Shown here piece by piece: positions 46,180 to 55,266 of a stretch of 64,000 bases of DNA. Numbering within the stretch: position 1 is the first letter of the stretch; each line of letters starts with the position of its first letter. The DNA lies in NCBI GenBank assembly GCA_037442505.1, contig JBBIPZ010000002.1, forward strand, positions 70,085 to 134,084, read 5' to 3'. Under the pieces are notes generated by a model. That model was not told the origin of the DNA. It did no database searches and saw nothing but the letters and a program-made list of their open reading frames with translations. The position numbers were made by a program, and so were the translations under genes. Source of the stretch: JBBIPZ01 sp037442505 [NCBI: Deltaproteobacteria bacterium]. Lineage in GTDB: Bacteria > CALINM01.

Positions 46180-47538
46180 CTAATCTGTTTTTTTCAAAAA
46201 TAGAGTTTTCATTTTCTTTTTAAACGATAGGAGCAGATAGAGCAGGGTACCTTTGCGAATGTTTATTTCAACCCTTCTTTCTTCTGTTTCAGCATCAATA
46301 ATAACATTTACAGACATTGATTTCTGAAAGGACAAAATCTGAGATGGGTACAAACTCCTGTGACCAGTGATAAGAAAACTAACAACAGAAGCTATGATTG
46401 CATAAGTTGCAATGGAAGGCCCAAAAAGTTCGATCGCCATAATACTTGCAGCAAGCGGGGTGTTTAGTGTTCCAGAAATCACACTAACCAGACCAAGCGC
46501 AGAGTAAAATGCAAGATTATTTTCGCCCATAAGTTGTGCTAATGAGTTGCCACTGCTTGCACCAATAAAAAACAGAGGTGTTATAATGCCTCCGCTTCCA
46601 CCAAAGCAAAGCGTTAACATCGTAAAGATAGTTTTTAGAAAAAAATCGTAGTAGTTTGATGGTTTGTTTTCCAGAAAGCTAATAGTTTGGTTTATTGATA
46701 AACCTAAATAATCTGTGCTAAAAATTAATGCAAAAAGAACAATTAAAATTCCAGCAATAACCGACTTTAAGTAAATGTTTAATCTTAATTTTTTGTTTAT
46801 TTTTCTTCCCTTTCTCATTATTTCTATAACAAAAATCGATATAATACCGAATACAATTCCAGCAAAAAGCGATTTTATCAGCAGATTTCCAGCAGGTATG
46901 TCGGATAATAAAATTGGATTCCTGAAGTAATGAACACCCATAAGTGAAGAAATGTAGTAGCTTATAACGCCCGCAATGACAGAAGGAAAAAGAGCCTCAT
47001 ATAATAGTTGTCCAACAAAAAGCACTTCCACGCCAAATAAAGCTCCTGTTAGCGGAACACCAAACGCGCTGGCAAAACCAGCAGAAACGCCACAAATAAC
47101 CATCTTTTTATAATCCTTTTCTTTAAATGAAAAAAATCTTGAAAAAAAGGATGCAATCGAAGCACAAATATCAGCACAAGGTGCCTCTCTGCCTGCAGAG
47201 CCACCAGCTGAAATGGTGATAATTGATGTAATAAAAATTTTGGGTGCTGCAAGAATTGATATTTTTTCAGTCTTATGGAAAGATTTAATCACATCGTCTG
47301 TAGAGAGTTCCTGGATGCGCGAAAAAAGATTTTTGTTTATAAATACTACCAGTGGGAACAAAAGAGGTATAAAATAAAAGTAGTTTTTGTAGGTAGATAA
47401 AAAATTTATCGATAAATCTAAGGTCTTCAGAAAAAAAGAAGCAGAAATTCCACCAATTAAGCCAACAGCAGTGCTTAAAAAAAACCATTTAAGCACACTA
47501 ATAAAAATAACAGTTTCTTCTTTGATAATATGCTTCAC
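46180..47538 (-). CDS. ClC-family chloride channel or H+/Cl- antiporter
   Basis: 452 residues with about 11 helices. Selectivity-filter motifs: SAGGSAGREAPCADI (gating Glu), GVPLTGALFGVEVL and GGSGGIITPLFFIGA. A hydrophilic C-terminal tail of about 50 residues follows, without a CBS pair. Probably an anion channel or exchanger of the inner membrane. GTG start; no clear ribosome site. Converges on the acyltransferase gene. Confidence 0.9.
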   Translation of the reverse strand: MKHIIKEETVIFISVLKWFFLSTAVGLIGGISASFFLKTLDLSINFLSTYKNYFYFIPLLFPLVVFINKNLFSRIQELSTDDVIKSFHKTEKISILAAPKIFITSIITISAGGSAGREAPCADICASIASFFSRFFSFKEKDYKKMVICGVSAGFASAFGVPLTGALFGVEVLFVGQLLYEALFPSVIAGVISYYISSLMGVHYFRNPILLSDIPAGNLLIKSLFAGIVFGIISIFVIEIMRKGRKINKKLRLNIYLKSVIAGILIVLFALIFSTDYLGLSINQTISFLENKPSNYYDFFLKTIFTMLTLCFGGSGGIITPLFFIGASSGNSLAQLMGENNLAFYSALGLVSVISGTLNTPLAASIMAIELFGPSIATYAIIASVVSFLITGHRSLYPSQILSFQKSMSVNVIIDAETEERRVEINIRKGTLLYLLLSFKKKMKTLFLKKTD

Positions 47539-47639
47539 AAGGGTATTTTATTGAATTCTTATGAAAAAATCAAAATTAATAAATACAAGCGAACATAACA
47601 AATAACAAAAACACCCCAGTTATCCTTAACCATCATTAA

Positions 47640-48706
47640 AAACAAGATAGTTTTGGCATTCAGATAGTTAATGACATTTATCCAAACGAATTGCAACATG
47701 TAATATTATCTTTTGACTTTCATCCATTAACGAAAAACTTTTTTATTAGAAAAAATCATCGTAACATTTATCCGCGTCTTAACTATATCTGGGATAAAAA
47801 GAGGGGGCGTGGCTTTGTGGTGAACTATCTCGAGGAAAACAAAATTTTATTAACGGTTTTAAGTACAAAACAGACACTAATGAGACCCAAAATGGCGTTT
47901 TTATAGGTGGAGAGCTGTCCAAATCTGAGTTTGATAGAGAAACAAACAAGATGAATGAAACAGGTATGGCATACTACAATGGTTCAAGGTGGTATCATAT
48001 ATGGTGTAATTCAAATGAGGGGCTTGCTTCTGGTTCAACAATGTAGCCAATACCTATAACAAGCTGGAAGTTTTTGGGTAGCGAAGTGTTAGAGAGAGGT
48101 TCATTTAAAATTATAATTAAAAGTAACCACTTAGCTGTTTCAGATGGTAACCCAATTTATATTGAAAGATTTGGAATATTTTTGGCTGGGAATCCATATT
48201 TGATACTTGTGCAACGCATAACTAATATCGGCAATAAAATTGCAAGCTACTATTATGTTTATGGTGATGAGCCATGGCTTGGTAATTATGGTTCTTCTAT
48301 AGGCAACATTGGCTGGGTTAAGGATTGTTTAATTAAGTATGAAGTACAGATTGATCCAAAGAAATATAAATTTTTCGGCTTTTATGATTATGGTAACGAT
48401 GTTATTGGAGAGGAGCATAAATTTACTGGTATGGCTAATTTTATAGGGTGGATTTATGATGAGCCTGACGTTGCATTTATTGTGAATAAAGAAGGAGTGA
48501 AAATTGATAAAGCAAAAAACAAAAAACCACTTTATAGCCAGTCAAGCAGATTTATCGGTGGACAGTGGGGACCAGTTTATCTTCAACCAAAAGGAAGTCA
48601 GAGTATAGCGTTAGCATTAGCGTTAGGTATTGCTTATGGTGGAAATGAAGGCAAGATACCTATCAAACAATCAGTTTTTTTTAATATTTTGAGTTTTCCC
48701 TACTAA
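47640..48706 (+). pseudogene. Decayed gene of unknown family (frameshift plus in-frame TAG)
   Basis: Coding-like sequence runs through two frames. In the first (to 47906) it reads FGIQIVNDIYPNELQHVIL and on to DKKRGRGFVVNYLEEN. It then continues in the frame used by 48074-48706, with KYKTDTNETQNGVFIGGELS and MAYYNGSRWYHIW, through a TAG at 48044-48046 and on to SWKFLGSEVLERGSFK. The switch lies about 47795-47870, near a run of A and G. The 5' end also hits a stop at 47637-47639 with no good start. The C-terminal GPVYLQPKGSQSIALALALG suggests a beta-sandwich, perhaps carbohydrate-related. I do not recognise the family. The last part (48074-48706, TTG start) could still be read as a separate frame. 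Confidence 0.65.
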
Positions 48707-48744
48707 AATAACAGCAGCCAAGAATGTTTGTGGAATGAATAATG

Positions 48745-49431
48745 TTATTTATTTTTTGTTCTTTCTCCAAACATGGCTGTGCCGATTCTAAGGATTGTTG
48801 CCCCCTCCTCTACTGCGACTGTGTAATCTCCAGACATTCCCATCGATAACTCGGTCAAGGGGTGTTTATAGATACCTTTTTTGTTCAAAAAATCAAAAAT
48901 TTGTTTTATCTCTTTAAAGTAATTTCGAGAATCTTCTTTGTTGCCCGTGTATGGTGGGATAGCCATCAGACCTTTAAGTTCTATCCATGCAAGGTTGTTT
49001 AACTCGAAAACAAACTTTTCTAACTCGTCTTTAGGCAACCCACCTTTAGATTCTTCACCTTGATTAATTTGTATCAAAACCGCTTGTGTTTTACCAATTT
49101 TTTCAGCCCTTTTATTTATTTCTAAGGCAAGCTGAAGACTATCCAGAGAGTGAATTAGCTTTACGGAACCAACGATGTATTTTGCCTTGTTTTTTTGCAG
49201 TGTGCCAATAAAATGCCAGTTGAGATTGTTACATACACGCATCTTACCAAGCATTTCCTGAACATAATTTTCTCCAACATCAGTAATGCCAATAGAATTT
49301 AATGTTTGTATTATTTCAACTGGTACTGTTTTGGTAACAGCTACAATTAAAGGGAAATCCTTGCGTCCAACCTTTTGCATTGTATCTAAAATTTCAGATT
49401 TAATTTTTAGATATCTATTAACCAATTCCAT
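48745..49431 (-). CDS. yggS: YggS-family PLP homeostasis protein
   Basis: 228-residue PLP-binding barrel. VAVTKTV holds the PLP lysine; DVGENYVQEML, WHFIGTLQKNK, IHSLDS and LSMGMSGDYTVAVEEG are family motifs. It buffers free pyridoxal phosphate and has no catalytic activity. The ATG overlaps the end of maf by 14 bases. Confidence 0.95.
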   Translation of the reverse strand: MELVNRYLKIKSEILDTMQKVGRKDFPLIVAVTKTVPVEIIQTLNSIGITDVGENYVQEMLGKMRVCNNLNWHFIGTLQKNKAKYIVGSVKLIHSLDSLQLALEINKRAEKIGKTQAVLIQINQGEESKGGLPKDELEKFVFELNNLAWIELKGLMAIPPYTGNKEDSRNYFKEIKQIFDFLNKKGIYKHPLTELSMGMSGDYTVAVEEGATILRIGTAMFGERTKNK

Positions 49432-50041
49432 TGGCTTTTACCTCGATGACTTTAAATTTTAGTAAATCCTGAAGAATCTGTGCAAGAGGTAACCCAACAA
49501 CATTTGTATATGAACCTTCAATCTCCTCTATCATAAAGCTGCCGTAGCCTTGAACTGCATACCCGCCAGCCTTGTCTAAAGGTTCTTTTGTTGCAATATA
49601 GTTTCGTATTTCTTTAATGGAAAGGGGCTTAAATTTAACTTGAGTCCGAAACGAACGTAGCACTGTTTTTTTTTGGTTTTTAGAATTAAGTGTTATACAA
49701 TAAGCCGTAAAAACAGAATGCCATTTACCTTCCAGCATTTTAAGCGTCCTTTCTGCGTCTGCAATAGAACTGGGCTTTTCGAAAATTCTTCCTTTTCTTA
49801 CAACAATAGTATCTGCAGTAATGATACAGCCATTTAAGTCGGGATAGTTTTTAAGTGTTTCTTCCATCTTGAGCAACGCCTTTTTCTCTGCAAAATATCT
49901 TGGGCTCTTAAATTTAAATTTTATATCCTCACCATAAGGAGAGATTACTTCAAAATTTAGTCCTGTAGATTTTAGCGACTCACTTCTTCTTGGTGAGTTT
50001 GATGCGAGAAATATTTTAATTTCTGTGTTTTGATAGATCAT
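49418..50041 (-). CDS. maf: Maf-family nucleoside triphosphate pyrophosphatase
   Basis: 207 residues with FLASNSPRRSESLKSTGL at the start, ITADTIVV and LDKAGGYAVQGYGS, all Maf signatures. These enzymes hydrolyse non-canonical or dTTP/UTP nucleotides for quality control. It abuts the APH/kinase gene with no gap. Confidence 0.95.
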   Translation of the reverse strand: MIYQNTEIKIFLASNSPRRSESLKSTGLNFEVISPYGEDIKFKFKSPRYFAEKKALLKMEETLKNYPDLNGCIITADTIVVRKGRIFEKPSSIADAERTLKMLEGKWHSVFTAYCITLNSKNQKKTVLRSFRTQVKFKPLSIKEIRNYIATKEPLDKAGGYAVQGYGSFMIEEIEGSYTNVVGLPLAQILQDLLKFKVIEVKANGIG

Positions 50042-51586
50042 TTAAAATAGCTCCTGAATGTTTTTTGCGATAAGCTCTGGCGGATTAACTGTTTTTATTT
50101 TAAGAATTCTATAAGATGGTATCTCGTCTGGTTGTTCCATAGCTTTTAACTGATGTTGTAATACTTTGACATCTGCATCTGATACATCTTTTCCCTCTTT
50201 TTGTCGTGTTAGTACCCTTTTGATAAGCAGATCTTCAGACGCAGTTAAGTATATAAACAAAGGATTAAAACCTTCCGTTAAAAGCGTATCAAGAAAAAGT
50301 TTTCTCTGCCATATCTTTAAAAAGGTAGCATCTACAACAACTTTTTTGTTTGGAAGGCAGTTTTTTATTGTAAGTTCTAATAGTTTTTTATATGTATTTT
50401 CAGTGACTTGCTTTGAATAAATACCCGTTTCTATATCGCTGTACTGATGGGAAGTTATCTTGATGTTAGAAATTTCCTTACGTATAACATCACTTCTTAA
50501 AATCGTAGCTCTATCCTGAAAAAAATTAGTTACACTGCTTTTTCCAGAACCAGATACGCCCATCATTATCAGTGGGTTAAAACTCGTTTTATTTTTAAGA
50601 ATATAATGGCAGGCTAAAGAAAAATAATCACAGGCTTTTTTGTAGTGTATACTTTTCTGGCTTTTATCAAATACATCATAGGTTAAACTTTCGATTTTAC
50701 CCCTTACAACAGCACGATAAACTTTGTAGAATCTTAATAACTCATCATTTTTGTAAAATCCATTATGCTTGAAGTATGTCTTATAGACAGCGTTAGATAG
50801 ATCAAATCTGCCTTTGAACTCTAAATCCATCAGCAGAAATGCGAGGTCTTCCAACACATCACCAATGCTTAGTCTTTTGTTAAACTCGATACAGTCAAAA
50901 ATAACTATTCGTTTGGCTAAAACTATGTGATTTGTGTGTAAATCGCCGTGGATCTCTTTTATAAAGCCTGAAGCCTTTCTTTCTATAAAGAGCTTCTTGT
51001 TATTGTTAATAAAATTAAAGACAAACGCATTTATCATCTCAAACTGGTCTTTAGTTATAGTTTTATCAATGTATGGAGAAATCTCCTCCATATTTTCCTG
51101 ATTGTCTTTTTTTACAGCGGCTATTCCACCATAATAGTTGCCAGTATAAGAGAGCGATTGTCGATGAAATGCGGCTATTTTTCGTGCCACGGTCTTAATT
51201 TCTGATAATAGCAGTGCTCCATCTTCAATTTGATTAGAAAGGATTTTCGTTTCAGGTATACGTTTCATCTTAACTGCATAATCAAAAACCTTGCTATTTT
51301 TTGTTTTGTTAAAGCTCAAAACACCATTTTTTTGAAAAATTTTTACTATACCGAGGTAGTAACCCTTTGCAAGCCTTGAATTTAACAAAACTTCCCTTTT
51401 ACAATTCTGCAAACGTTTTTTTAATGTGGAAAAGTCGAGAAAATCAAATTTGACAGCCTTTTTAACTTTATAGGCGTAATTACCCCCAACAAAAACGTGA
51501 GATATATGTGTTTCGTAATGTTTTACAATTGTGGGTTTATCACCATAGATGTTTTTAGACAAGAAAAACCGTACAAGTTTATCCAT
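50042..51586 (-). CDS. Fused aminoglycoside phosphotransferase-like and P-loop kinase protein
   Basis: 514 residues. Residues 1-about 320 form an APH-like fold (ETHISHVFVGGNYAYKVKKAVKFDFLDFS at the ATP lysine, EIHGDLHTNHIV and IFDCIEFN as catalytic and metal sites). Residues about 335-514 form a zeta-toxin/gluconate kinase-like P-loop domain with GVSGSGKSS and SDVIRKEI. This fusion is widespread and its substrate is unknown; it is not evidence of antibiotic resistance. In operon with maf and yggS. Confidence 0.85.
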   Translation of the reverse strand: MDKLVRFFLSKNIYGDKPTIVKHYETHISHVFVGGNYAYKVKKAVKFDFLDFSTLKKRLQNCKREVLLNSRLAKGYYLGIVKIFQKNGVLSFNKTKNSKVFDYAVKMKRIPETKILSNQIEDGALLLSEIKTVARKIAAFHRQSLSYTGNYYGGIAAVKKDNQENMEEISPYIDKTITKDQFEMINAFVFNFINNNKKLFIERKASGFIKEIHGDLHTNHIVLAKRIVIFDCIEFNKRLSIGDVLEDLAFLLMDLEFKGRFDLSNAVYKTYFKHNGFYKNDELLRFYKVYRAVVRGKIESLTYDVFDKSQKSIHYKKACDYFSLACHYILKNKTSFNPLIMMGVSGSGKSSVTNFFQDRATILRSDVIRKEISNIKITSHQYSDIETGIYSKQVTENTYKKLLELTIKNCLPNKKVVVDATFLKIWQRKLFLDTLLTEGFNPLFIYLTASEDLLIKRVLTRQKEGKDVSDADVKVLQHQLKAMEQPDEIPSYRILKIKTVNPPELIAKNIQELF

Positions 51587-51611
51587 CTCACTTTAATATT
51601 ACTCTATTTTT

Positions 51612-52199
51612 TTATTCTTGTCCTGTATTAATGATACGTTCTTCAGTAACAATTATATCAACTCGTCTATCATAATATCCCATTGGTACCTGTTCCACGA
51701 TTTGTAACTCAAAGGCTATAGCGATGGTTTTGACCCCAGTCTTTATAGAAGGGAGCAATCTGTCATAAAATCCCCCTCCATATCCCATTCTGCCACCTTT
51801 TGTATCGAATGCGCTGCCGGGCACAACAACCAGCTCAACGTCTTTGAGCTTTGCTTCTTTAGCGGTAGAAGGGTTGGGTTCTAAAATGCCATAGCTACCC
51901 TCAATAAGTTCTTTAAAATCATTTAAATAAAAAAGTCGTAACCTTTTGTTTGGTATATCAGTATATGGAACAATAACATTTTTTCCCATTTCTAAAAGGC
52001 GTTCTATAATGGGCTTTGTATCCACCTCGGATCTGAAGTTGATAAAAATAAAGATATTCTGTGCAGTCGTAATCTCTCCTAGAGTAAAAAAATGATCAAA
52101 TATAGCCTTGCTTTTTTTTGCCCATTCATCTTTTGTCAGGCTGTCCCTTATTGTAAGAATACGTTTTCTTAACTCTTTTTTTTCCAATCTAATATCCAT
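51612..52199 (-). CDS. 5-formyltetrahydrofolate cyclo-ligase
   Basis: 195 residues, ATP-dependent conversion of 5-formyl-THF to 5,10-methenyl-THF. KKELRKRILTIRDSLTKDEW binds nucleotide, and GGRMGYGGGFYDRLL is the family's C-terminal signature. It returns stalled folate to the one-carbon route used by FchA and FolD encoded nearby. Overlaps the REC-PilZ gene by 11 bases. Confidence 0.94.
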   Translation of the reverse strand: MDIRLEKKELRKRILTIRDSLTKDEWAKKSKAIFDHFFTLGEITTAQNIFIFINFRSEVDTKPIIERLLEMGKNVIVPYTDIPNKRLRLFYLNDFKELIEGSYGILEPNPSTAKEAKLKDVELVVVPGSAFDTKGGRMGYGGGFYDRLLPSIKTGVKTIAIAFELQIVEQVPMGYYDRRVDIIVTEERIINTGQE

Positions 52200-52893
52200 C
52201 TGTTTGTCTCTCTATAAAATTTCTTAATGTTTCGATTATGTCTTTACTGGGTCCAACAAATTCGAGCCCCATACCAACTGGATATGATTCCTTCTTTTTA
52301 CTGCCTTCCTTATTAATCCAGACCACTCTACACCAGAGTTTTAAAGAAGCATTAGTATTTGGAAGCAAAAATTTTAGTTCAAGATAAGCCCCTTCTTTAA
52401 GTAACCTATCTGCGGCGAGAAACAATCCGCCTTCACTCAAATCGAGTATGACGCCCTTTTCCATATCGTCTTCAAAACCATAAAAGGCCGGGACATCTAT
52501 GATAATCCGTCTCTTTTTTCTCTTGTCTAAATTCAGGTATTTATTGGCAAGATTTACAAATGTCAGTTCTGTAAAAGGCTTTTTTATGATATCTTTAGCT
52601 CCGTTTTGAATTAATATATCTTCAAGTGATTTATCGATAAAAGAAGATACTATAACAACAGGGATATCTTTAATCTCTGCAATGTCCTTCTTAGCTTGTA
52701 AAAACTCTAATCCATTCATCAGGGGCATTTCGTAATCGAGAAAAATAACATTTGGCAAAAATTTCTTGGCAACATCAATAGCTTCTTTGCCATTAGAGGC
52801 AGTAAAAACTTCGCAATCTGTACGATAAAGATAACTTTTACCCAGGTCTAAAAAAAACTTTACATCATCTACAAGTAAAACTTTTCCAGCCAT
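52189..52893 (-). CDS. Response regulator with PilZ output domain
   Basis: 234 residues. Receiver domain (1-about 120) with VDD, phospho-acceptor Asp53 in FLDYEMPLMNG and conserved Lys in KKPFTE. The C-terminal PilZ domain (about 128-230) has RR in KKRRIIIDVPA and LDLSEGG, the c-di-GMP-binding pattern RxxxR/DxSxxG, although the first Arg pair is compressed. It would join phosphorelay with c-di-GMP signalling. No kinase is adjacent. Confidence 0.88.
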   Translation of the reverse strand: MAGKVLLVDDVKFFLDLGKSYLYRTDCEVFTASNGKEAIDVAKKFLPNVIFLDYEMPLMNGLEFLQAKKDIAEIKDIPVVIVSSFIDKSLEDILIQNGAKDIIKKPFTELTFVNLANKYLNLDKRKKRRIIIDVPAFYGFEDDMEKGVILDLSEGGLFLAADRLLKEGAYLELKFLLPNTNASLKLWCRVVWINKEGSKKKESYPVGMGLEFVGPSKDIIETLRNFIERQTDGY

Positions 52894-52900
52894 TTATACA

Positions 52901-53416
52901 CTATCGGTTATTTTTATATGCAGCAAGTAAAAGTCCGTCTTTTTCAACTTTAACTTCTCCATTAGTATTGTAAGCTTTATAATGCTCGATAATATTGTTT
53001 TTATTGAATAGCGCTATGGAATTTCCGGTTTTTAAGTCCCAATTAATCTCTAATTTGTCCTGATACACATCACCCTTGTAATGTCTTATGTTATATGAGA
53101 TGTTGTTGCCTACTTTTTTTGCCTTTATGTAAAAAAGTTCATCGCCCTTTGCGTAAAAAAACTCTTTTTCGCCCATAGCGATAGGATTTTTACCGGTCCA
53201 GAATTCGACAGTGTTAAACAGGACAAAATCTAATAGGGCGGCTACACCATAAACAGGTATGATAACAAAAGCCCATGTTGTAGCGCTTCTAAGAAACTTG
53301 TCTTTAACCTGACTGTTAATCTCATAAACCTTTCTCGTGAGCTGAAACTTGCCGTAGCAGCCTGTAAACACAGAAAGTATAAAACTGATGATTAAAGCGA
53401 TAGAAATTTTTTTCAT
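52901..53416 (-). CDS. DUF3332 lipoprotein
   Basis: 171 residues. Lipoprotein signal with FTGC (Cys20). The family stretch YGKFQLTRKVYEINSQV, PVYGVAALLDFVLFNTVEFWTGKNP and a beta-rich C-terminus match DUF3332. Function is unknown. A GGAGG site precedes the ATG, and no other member of a pathway adjoins it. Confidence 0.85.
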   Translation of the reverse strand: MKKISIALIISFILSVFTGCYGKFQLTRKVYEINSQVKDKFLRSATTWAFVIIPVYGVAALLDFVLFNTVEFWTGKNPIAMGEKEFFYAKGDELFYIKAKKVGNNISYNIRHYKGDVYQDKLEINWDLKTGNSIALFNKNNIIEHYKAYNTNGEVKVEKDGLLLAAYKNNR

Positions 53417-53646
53417 TTTTATTTATCCTCCTCACTAAAAGATTAGTAAATTTTACCTTTTTAAGCCAGATTAGTCAATTAACAGCTAGTGTATAAATGG
53501 GGACAGGTCAACTATACATTTTAAAAGATGTGGCTTTTTAGGATTTTATGCGCGCATTTATTTTCAGTTAAAAATGTAAACTTATCATTTCAGGATATTA
53601 GTGCTAATTAGTGTGGAAAAAAATTGAATGCTTAAGATAAGTAACT

Positions 53647-53668
53647 GGGCTGCAGCTTTTGCAGCCCC
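53647..53668 (-). terminator. GC-rich hairpin downstream of fchA
   Basis: GGGCTGC and GCAGCCC arms with a short loop, 11 bases after the fchA stop. There is no T-run on the minus strand, so it is a weak terminator or an RNA 3' end protector. Confidence 0.45.
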
Positions 53669-53678
53669 AAAATAAATA

Positions 53679-54314
53679 TTAATGTCCTGCCATTCTCTCT
53701 CTAACTTTAACGACTGTTTTGTCTCTTAGTTCAGCACCTGTGCTGAATAGACAGCACCTTTCTGATACCACAAACTTAACAAATTCTTCATCTTCTATGG
53801 TAGGAAGATTGATATCAACAGAAAACATAGCAGCCCTCATTGCCCCGTCTGCTACGTATGCAGCCACACCTACATCGCTTATTGCACCTTTATTGCCAAA
53901 ATGTGATAACTTTTCTGCCTGAATAAGGATGTTATGACAGGCTTTGGCAATTGCAAGTGGTATTTCTGTAGCATTTTTAGCCTCTTTTTGAATCGCCTCT
54001 TTTCTTGCTTTTTTTTGTTCATCTGTGTCTTTAGGCAATCTGAATGCGGCCATATATGTCTCGAATGCAGCCATATCTTTTGCCGTTAATTCCTTTAGAT
54101 TTTGCATTATTGCTTTGGTGTCTTCAAGAATTTCTTTAGCTTTGTCCCAGCATTCTTCGTAGCCTTTTTTACCTATTGTCAAATTTGCAACCATGCAAAC
54201 CATTGCAGCAGCAGATGTAGCAACCACAGCTGATACGCTTCCGCCACCAGGAGTTGGTGAGTTAGAAGAGGCAACCTCTAAGTATTCATTGATAGTTTTT
54301 TCGTAAAGACTCAT
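53679..54314 (-). CDS. fchA: Methenyltetrahydrofolate cyclohydrolase / cyclodeaminase family
   Basis: 211 residues. The family starts with the substrate-binding stretch SSNSPTPGGGSVSAVVATSAAAMV. It corresponds to the FchA cyclohydrolase of acetogens or the cyclodeaminase half of FTCD. Ten bases after folD on the same strand, so it most likely supplements FolD in the methyl branch of the Wood-Ljungdahl pathway. ATG preceded by GGGGG. Confidence 0.92.
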   Translation of the reverse strand: MSLYEKTINEYLEVASSNSPTPGGGSVSAVVATSAAAMVCMVANLTIGKKGYEECWDKAKEILEDTKAIMQNLKELTAKDMAAFETYMAAFRLPKDTDEQKKARKEAIQKEAKNATEIPLAIAKACHNILIQAEKLSHFGNKGAISDVGVAAYVADGAMRAAMFSVDINLPTIEDEEFVKFVVSERCCLFSTGAELRDKTVVKVRERMAGH

Positions 54315-54323
54315 ATTCCCCCC

Positions 54324-55178
54324 TTAACTTTTTTTCTGAAACTCAATAGCTGTTAAAACATTATTCATCATTAAAGTTGTTGTCATAGAGCCAACTCCAC
54401 CCGGAACAGGTGTGATATATGAAGCAATTTCTTTGACAGCCTCAAAATCAACATCTCCGACATATTTACCTGGTTCAACCTCGTTAATACCAGCGTCAAT
54501 AACTACAGCGCCGGGGGCAATCATATCTGCTGTAACAAGCTTTGCCTTACCTGCAGCAGCAATAACTATCTCCGCCTGTTTGCTGATAGAAGGCAAATCC
54601 TTCGTCTTTGTGTGGCATACTGTGATGGTCGCATGTCTTTTTATCAACATTATAGCCAAAGGTTTTCCAACTGTCTCACCCCTGCCGATGATACATACCC
54701 TCTTTCCGACTATATCGATATTCATTCTTTTTAGTATCTCAATACAGGAGAGAGGTGTTGCAGGCACAAGCTTTTCTTCCCCACTTAAAAGGTATCCCCT
54801 GTTCATTGGTGTAACAGCATCAACATCTTTTAAATAATGGACATGACTCATAACCCTATCTTTGTTAATGTGTTTTGGAAGCGGTAATTCAACCATTATG
54901 CCGTGAACATTAGGATTGTTGTTAAGTTCTTCGATAATACACAAAACCTCAGCCTCTGAAGTGTTTGCTGGCTTTTCGATAAAATCCACATCGATGCCTA
55001 TACTTGCACCCATCTTGACTTTGCTTCTTGCATAAAAGATTGATGCAGGATCATCACCAACAAGTAAAACTGCCAGTTTAGGCGCGATGCCTTCATTCCT
55101 AAAAGCCTCTGCCTTAGCCTTTACCTCTTCTTTAATCTGTGCTGCCAGAGCTTTTCCATCGATAATTTGTGCTGCCAT
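54324..55178 (-). CDS. folD: Bifunctional methylene-THF dehydrogenase / methenyl-THF cyclohydrolase
   Basis: 284 residues. KLAVLLVGDDPASIFYARSKVKMG carries the catalytic Lys region, LPLPKHINKDRVM, and PVTPxG-type sequence ASYITPVPGGVGSMTTTLMM closes the protein. It interconverts methylene- and formyl-THF. The GRGETVGKP segment binds NAD(P). GGGGGGAG ribosome site. Having both folD and fchA is unusual but known in acetogens. Confidence 0.96.
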   Translation of the reverse strand: MAAQIIDGKALAAQIKEEVKAKAEAFRNEGIAPKLAVLLVGDDPASIFYARSKVKMGASIGIDVDFIEKPANTSEAEVLCIIEELNNNPNVHGIMVELPLPKHINKDRVMSHVHYLKDVDAVTPMNRGYLLSGEEKLVPATPLSCIEILKRMNIDIVGKRVCIIGRGETVGKPLAIMLIKRHATITVCHTKTKDLPSISKQAEIVIAAAGKAKLVTADMIAPGAVVIDAGINEVEPGKYVGDVDFEAVKEIASYITPVPGGVGSMTTTLMMNNVLTAIEFQKKS

Positions 55179-55266
55179 AACTCCCCCCTATCTTTTAAAT
55201 TTTCCTAAATGAAAAAACCACAAAAAAAAGTTTAAGTCAACATTTTTTTTATTGTTTGTTAATTGA

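Noticed and set aside
46155-46200. Bidirectional terminator between the acyltransferase and ClC genes
   Set aside because: The GAAGGAT/ATCTTCC arms are mismatched; only the T-run is convincing.
48044-48046. TAG as a pyrrolysine codon
   Set aside because: The same gene also has a frameshift and no start, no pyl genes or methylamine methyltransferase are visible, and a single-lesion explanation is not sufficient. Pseudogene is simpler.
47937-48072. Programmed frameshift linking the two halves of the decayed gene
   Set aside because: No slippery heptamer with a stem is evident, and the additional TAG would still stop translation.
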